Assembly (NCBI RefSeq): GCF_037265215.1
Contig: NZ_CP147737.1
Coordinates: forward strand, 1,520,001-1,584,000
Direction: 5' to 3'
DNA length: 64,000 bases
Source of the DNA: Xenorhabdus griffiniae
Lineage (GTDB): Bacteria > Pseudomonadota > Gammaproteobacteria > Enterobacterales > Enterobacteriaceae
Below, in pieces: positions 60,672 through 64,000 of this stretch. Position numbers and translations under genes: made by a program. The number at the start of each line of letters is the position of its first letter. The stretch's first letter is position 1. The notes under the pieces were generated by a model that saw only the letters and a program-made list of their open reading frames with translations, ran no database searches and had not been told where the DNA came from.

Positions 60672-61121
60672 TCATGCTTTTTCATCATGAAGCGTGCTAT
60701 TTTCGCGGCAATCACCATCAGCACAGTGACCATATAAATAAAGACTGTGGTTTGAGAGCTTAATTCCATAACGCTCAGCGATATTTTTCTGACGCTCCTC
60801 AATGAATTCATCGTTAAATTCAATGACTTTACCGCAGTCGAGACAAATCAGATGGTCATGGTGATGTTGCTGAGTGAGTTCAAAAACCGATTTACCGCCT
60901 TCAAAATTGTGGCGTGTGACAATGCCAGCATCATCGAACTGGTTCAACACGCGATAGACAGTGGCGAGGCCAATCTCTTCACCGATATCAATCAGTTTTT
61001 TGTAGAGATCCTCCGCACTGACATGATGGCATTCTGGGTCCTGTAGCACTTCCAGAATTTTCAGTCGTGGAAGAGTTACTTTAAGTCCAGCATTTTTCAA
61101 TGCTTTATTGTTGTCGGTCAT
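60672..61121 (-). CDS. fur: Ferric uptake regulator Fur
   Basis: 149-residue Fe2+-dependent repressor. Winged-helix DNA-binding domain (residues 1-83, with SAEDLYKKLIDIGEEIGLATVYRVLNQFDDAGIVTRH) is followed by the metal-binding dimer domain with QQHHHDHLICLDCGKVIEF and HSLYLYGHCADGDC; the CxxC pair and second CxxxxC pair form the structural zinc site. It would bind the fhuF Fur box in this window. It lies 181 nt downstream of fldA, as in E. coli, with a small upstream ORF in the gap. Confidence 0.98.
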   Translation of the reverse strand: MTDNNKALKNAGLKVTLPRLKILEVLQDPECHHVSAEDLYKKLIDIGEEIGLATVYRVLNQFDDAGIVTRHNFEGGKSVFELTQQHHHDHLICLDCGKVIEFNDEFIEERQKNIAERYGIKLSNHSLYLYGHCADGDCRENSTLHDEKA

Positions 61122-61145
61122 GCGGATTCAGTCCTGTAACTTGAG

Positions 61146-61208
61146 TTAAGTGCACTTATGATACTTGGGGGTATCGTGAGGGAGTTTCATGTTGCTGATT
61201 ATAGGCAT
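61146..61208 (-). CDS. Candidate 20-aa upstream ORF in the fur leader
   Basis: Encodes MPIISNMKLPHDTPKYHKCT and stops 24 nt before the fur ATG. In E. coli a 28-codon upstream ORF (uof) is coupled to fur translation and is the target of the RyhB sRNA. This ORF is in an equivalent place but shorter, is not overlapping fur and has no clear Shine-Dalgarno, so the analogy is weak. A 10-bp inverted repeat (ATAGGCATGG / CCATGCCTAT, 61201-61236) covers its start. Confidence 0.3.
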   Translation of the reverse strand: MPIISNMKLPHDTPKYHKCT

Positions 61209-61302
61209 GGATATTAAAAATGAAAACCATGCCTATTCATATATCATGACACATTATGCAAGAATAATCCTGCCTGAAAGGGCTTTTCTCTTCTTATTAA
61301 GC

Positions 61303-61836
61303 TTAAGCGCCTAGGATCTCTGACAGGCTCATTTCAGCCTTGATCTGCTGCACCCAGTTTTCAACGCGCTCATCTGTCAATTCAGGTTGACGATCTTCAT
61401 CAATGGCCAGGCCAATAAAATGGTTATCGTCGGCCATACCTTTAGACGCTTCAAAATGATATCCTTCGGTTGGCCAGTGACCTACAATAATGGCACCACG
61501 AGGTTCAATAATATCGCGAATGGTGCCCATAGCGTCACAGAAGTATTCTGCATAATCTTCCTGATCACCACAGCCGAACAAAGCAACCAGTTTTCCGTCG
61601 AAGTTGATCTCTTCCAGTGTTGGGAAGAAATCATCCCAGTCACATTGAGCTTCACCGTAATACCAGGTTGGGATGCCAAGCAGCAGAATATCGAAGGCTT
61701 CAATGTCTTCTTTGCTGCTTTTGGCAATATCGTGGACTTCAGCAACATCAGCACCGCCCAATTTTTCTTGGATCATTTTGGCGATGTTCTCTGTGTTGCC
61801 TGTATCACTGCCGAAGAATATACCTATTATTGCCAT
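61303..61836 (-). CDS. fldA: Flavodoxin I
   Basis: 177-residue FMN electron carrier that serves radical-SAM enzymes, biotin synthase, cobalamin-dependent methionine synthase and others; LipA and MiaB in this window are such clients. The phosphate loop is FFGSDTGNTENIAKMI, and the flavin-stacking region is GIPTWYYGEAQCDWDDF and LFGCGDQEDYAEYFCDAMG. ATG preceded by AAGAGG. Upstream of fur, downstream of ybfE. Confidence 0.97.
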   Translation of the reverse strand: MAIIGIFFGSDTGNTENIAKMIQEKLGGADVAEVHDIAKSSKEDIEAFDILLLGIPTWYYGEAQCDWDDFFPTLEEINFDGKLVALFGCGDQEDYAEYFCDAMGTIRDIIEPRGAIIVGHWPTEGYHFEASKGMADDNHFIGLAIDEDRQPELTDERVENWVQQIKAEMSLSEILGA

Positions 61837-61862
61837 AAAATGGGTTAACCTCTTGTTTTATT

Positions 61863-61883
61863 TGTGTATTAAATCTATACACA
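61863..61883. promoter_or_regulatory. Perfect 7-bp-arm palindrome upstream of fldA
   Basis: TGTGTAT and ATACACA flank a 7-bp AT-rich spacer, 27-47 nt ahead of the fldA ATG, so within the promoter or the start of the leader. It has the size of a typical dimer operator. I do not recognise the cognate regulator; it does not resemble a Fur box. Confidence 0.45.
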
Positions 61884-62010
61884 TCACGCTGAAATCAGCT
61901 AGAAAAATGTCAGTTTCAGTAACATGAAAAGCGTTATTTTGACCAAACATCCATGACAAATCTGTCAGATTTGTGTGGTGACACCGCTTCGTTGTGTTTA
62001 ATAAAAGCCG

Positions 62011-62301
62011 TTAATCGGCAAGGTGATTTTTTTCTGTCAGTTGGGCTAATAGCATTTGTTCAATCAATTCACTGCGGCTAATGTTGCGCTGTTTTGCCAG
62101 ATGATTTAGTGCTGCGACGGCATCTTCATTAAGTTTGAGTTCCACTCGACGCAATCCTCTGACTTTATCTCGTCGCAACTGGTTGCGTTTATTGATCCTA
62201 AGCTGTTCATCCCTGGACAGTGGATTTGTTTTAGGTCGCCCAGGCCTGCGTTCATCTGCGAACAAATCCAGTGTGGTGCGATCAGTTTGTTCTTTTGCCA
62301 T
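62011..62301 (-). CDS. ybfE: YbfE, small DNA-binding-like protein
   Basis: 96-residue protein nearly the same as E. coli YbfE (MAKEQTDRTTLDLFADERRP, KTNPLSRDEQLRINKRNQL). The C-terminal part LNEDAVAALNHLAKQRNISRSELIEQML looks like a ribbon-helix-helix/CopG-type fold. Function unknown. E. coli ybfE belongs to the LexA regulon; I do not see a canonical CTG-N10-CAG LexA box just upstream here. It lies between fldA and a toxin-antitoxin pair; E. coli ybfF and seqA do not follow within the window. Confidence 0.92.
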   Translation of the reverse strand: MAKEQTDRTTLDLFADERRPGRPKTNPLSRDEQLRINKRNQLRRDKVRGLRRVELKLNEDAVAALNHLAKQRNISRSELIEQMLLAQLTEKNHLAD

Positions 62302-62524
62302 AAATTCAATTGATAATGGGCGTGTACCAATAATATAGCGGGCAATAATACCTTAGCTGGGCGCGTGTCGCTACTAGTTGATAGGAGAGATTGTTGGGAT
62401 GGCTCAAATGTTGTGAGTGTGTTTTGAGTGAAATTTGAACTCTTTCCTTGCGGGATTTTCTCCCCAGAGCTAACATGTATGACAATGTAACACATGCTGT
62501 ATAGGTAACTATTGAGGTATAACC

Positions 62525-62809
62525 ATGAGTGAAACGACATTTACATTTAGGGTCGATGATACACTGAAAAGTGATTTTTCAGTGGCAGCAAAAGCACTTG
62601 ATCGTACTGGTGCACAGATTTTGCGCGAATTTATGCGTGACTTTGTTCGCAAACAGCAAGAAGTGGCGGATTACGATGCTTGGTTTCGCGAACAGATTCA
62701 AATAGGTATTGAGGATGCCAATGTCGGAAATTTAATGTCAGCGGAAGAAGTTGAAGCTGACGCAAATGTATGGCGTGCTGAAGTCCGAGAGAAACTGGCT
62801 AAGAAATGA
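62525..62809 (+). CDS. Type II antitoxin, RelB/ParD-like
   Basis: 94-residue protein with an N-terminal ribbon-helix-helix pattern (TFTFRVDDTLKSDFSVAAKALDRTGAQILREFMRDFV), then a charged tail (LMSAEEVEADANVWRAEVREKLAKK) that probably wraps the toxin. Its stop overlaps the next ATG by 4 nt (ATGA), the usual antitoxin-first arrangement. It likely represses its own promoter together with the toxin. The upstream 60 bp contain spaced ACATG/AATGTA/ACATG steps that could be the operator. Confidence 0.87.
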   Translation: MSETTFTFRVDDTLKSDFSVAAKALDRTGAQILREFMRDFVRKQQEVADYDAWFREQIQIGIEDANVGNLMSAEEVEADANVWRAEVREKLAKK

Positions 62810-63075
62810 AGATCGTATGGACGCTATCAGCCAATGCTGACAGAAAAAAAATTCGTGAATATATTGCATTAGATAATCCGATAGCGGCTTTGACTATCGA
62901 TGAACTTATTTCACAAAAAGCAAAGTTGTTAGTTGAACACCCCAATACAGGACGTCGCGGACGTATTGTTGGTACACGTGAGCTGGTTATTCATCGTCAT
63001 TATGTTTTAGTTTATGACATAAAGAATGAATCGGTTAGGATCCTCCGTGTTCTCCATGCCGCGAGGCAGTATTGA
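62806..63075 (+). CDS. Type II toxin, RelE/ParE superfamily
   Basis: 89-residue basic protein. The pattern KIVWTLSANADRKKIREYIALDNPIAA, GRRGRIVGTRELVIHRHYVLVYDI and the end VRILRVLHAARQY is typical of ParE (gyrase-poisoning) or RelE (mRNA-cleaving) toxins; the C-terminal R-x-L-H-A-A-R-Q is closer to ParE. Activity cannot be decided from sequence alone. It overlaps the antitoxin gene and is followed by a perfect hairpin. The pair sits at a synteny break and is probably acquired. Confidence 0.87.
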   Translation: MKIVWTLSANADRKKIREYIALDNPIAALTIDELISQKAKLLVEHPNTGRRGRIVGTRELVIHRHYVLVYDIKNESVRILRVLHAARQY

Positions 63076-63076
63076 A

Positions 63077-63098
63077 TGTGACCGCTTAGGCGGTCACA
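63077..63098 (+). terminator. Hairpin after the toxin gene
   Basis: Perfect 9-bp stem TGTGACCGC / GCGGTCACA with a TTAG loop, 1 nt after the toxin stop codon. No U-tract follows (GAATACC), so it may stabilise the mRNA or terminate weakly. Confidence 0.6.
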
Positions 63099-63210
63099 GA
63101 ATACCGGCTTCGGAGTTAAGAACATCTTATGATGCTATGTTAATTCCATAATGAGATGAACTCTGAGGCGAAACAAGTCTCATATCTTCAATAAATTTCT
63201 TTTTCAATCA

Positions 63211-64000
63211 TCACTGAGTTTGTTGATACCAAAGCTGTGCATATAAGCTATCTTGCTGCACTAAGGCATCATGTGAACCTGATTCAGCGATTTTTCCCAA
63301 ATCCAAAACGAAAATCTTATCGGCATGACGGAGAGTATTTAGCCGGTGAGCAATACTGATTACTGTTCTGTTTCGGCATATTTCAGCCATGTTGCTCATG
63401 ATGGCCGCTTCAGATTCATAATCCAGAGCAGACGTGGCTTCATCCAGGATCAAGATCTTGGGATCACTCAGTAGCGCCCTTGCCAATGCGATGCGCTGCC
63501 GTTGTCCGCCAGAAAGATTTCCCCCTTTTTCGCCAACCGGATGCGCAAATTTATGGGGGAACGCGTTAATGAAATCAACCGCGCCTGCTAAGGTTGCCGC
63601 CCGATAGACCTCTTCATCACTGGCATTGGGTTTGCACAGGCGGATATTGTCCGCAATGCTGCCGGAAAACAGAATGCTTTCCTGCAAAACCACACTCATA
63701 TTACGGCGCAATGATACTGGGTCGGCAATCGCTAAATCCATTCCATCCACCAAAACCTGACCGTGTTGTGGCACATATAGGCGCTGTAACAAGCGGGTTA
63801 ATGTGCTTTTGCCGGAACCCGATGGCCCTGTAATACCAATAAATTCTCCGGCCTTAATTTCCAGTGACAGATTTGCCAGCACTTCTGGCGTATCTGCATG
63901 ATAGCGGAAGCGTATATTGCGGAATTCAATCTGGCCTGCCAGTTCGGGGGCTGATGCCAGCCCTTGTTTACTGTTTTCCATTGGCTCATCAAGAATATCC
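63211..64000 (-). CDS. Type I secretion ABC transporter, HlyB/RtxB type (partial)
   Basis: C-terminal nucleotide-binding domain of an RTX-protein exporter; the gene continues beyond the window end, since the frame is open to the last base (DILDEP before the internal Met). Walker [10 protein letters not shown], signature LSGGQRQRIALARALL, Walker B ILILDEATSALDYESE and the H-loop ISIAHRLNTL are intact. The GQIEFRNIRFRYHADTPEVLANLSLEIKAG opening closely resembles E. coli HlyB. The missing part should hold the C39-like and membrane domains, with a HlyD-type adaptor and an RTX substrate expected nearby. Confidence 0.9.
   Translation of the reverse strand, partial: DILDEPMENSKQGLASAPELAGQIEFRNIRFRYHADTPEVLANLSLEIKAGEFIGITGPSGSGKSTLTRLLQRLYVPQHGQVLVDGMDLAIADPVSLRRNMSVVLQESILFSGSIADNIRLCKPNASDEEVYRAATLAGAVDFINAFPHKFAHPVGEKGGNLSGGQRQRIALARALLSDPKILILDEATSALDYESEAAIMSNMAEICRNRTVISIAHRLNTLRHADKIFVLDLGKIAESGSHDALVQQDSLYAQLWYQQTQ

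Noticed and set aside
62106..62540. 144-codon minus-strand frame overlapping ybfE and the antitoxin promoter
   Set aside because: Overlaps ybfE in a different frame; ybfE matches a known conserved protein over its full length.

Overview
The window reads as a chromosomal segment of a gammaproteobacterium of the order Enterobacterales. The moderate-to-low G+C, an AT-rich intergenic style, dispersed short palindromic elements, a chitobiase and an RTX-type exporter fit Morganellaceae, most likely Xenorhabdus or Photorhabdus. That genus-level call is inference; the order-level call rests on gene order and protein similarity that I recognise from E. coli. It is mostly core genome, arranged as E. 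coli-like synteny blocks joined at short accessory seams.

Layout. 1-3147: the 3' end of an rRNA operon (23S lacking about 12 nt at the window edge, 5S, terminator). 3183-9821: yfiM, pssA, patZ, tapT (all minus) and yfiF (plus), for phospholipid synthesis, protein acetylation and RNA modification; kgtP and trxC of the E. coli block are missing. 10060-11243: a Fur-box promoter, a short palindromic element in the leader, and fhuF. 11351-19702 (minus): proV-proW-proX, ygaZ-ygaH, mprA-emrA-emrB, the E. coli order, covering osmoprotectant uptake, amino-acid export and drug efflux. 19703-21113: a 1.4 kb seam rich in repeats, with a 33-codon leader ORF just before ogt.

21114-48457: ogt, cspE, crcB, lipA, lipB, a plus-strand trkH paralogue, ybeD, dacA-rlpA-mrdB-mrdA-rlmH-rsfS, nadD-holA-lptE-leuS, gltIJKL, lnt-corC-ybeY-ybeZ-miaB and ubiF. 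Except for ogt and trkH this is the E. coli 14-15 minute region. It links lipoylation, cell elongation (PBP2/RodA, PBP5, RlpA), ribosome silencing and maturation, NAD synthesis, outer-membrane assembly, glutamate uptake and tRNA modification.

48458-50000: a 56-aa secreted cysteine peptide, an apparently gene-free stretch with hairpins, and a six-tRNA operon (Met-Leu-Gln-Gln-Met-Gln) with a near-consensus promoter. 50072-60530: nagC, nagA, nagB (minus), nagE (plus), glnS and a secreted GH20 chitobiase; together these take chitobiose to GlcNAc, import it by PTS and convert it to fructose-6-P. 60672-62301: fur, fldA, ybfE. 62525-63098: a type II toxin-antitoxin pair. 63211-64000: the C-terminal part of an HlyB/RtxB-type type I secretion ATPase, cut by the window end.

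Six copies of one palindromic MITE-like family (about 90-145 bp, TATA-ended terminal inverted repeats, GC-rich central hairpin in most) are scattered through the window and account for much of the longer intergenic DNA. I found no CRISPR array, no complete transposase and no obvious new multi-gene defence or biosynthetic system. The most novel-looking items are two small cysteine-bearing ORFs, the short-element family and its positions, an NadD N-terminal extension and several unexplained palindromes.
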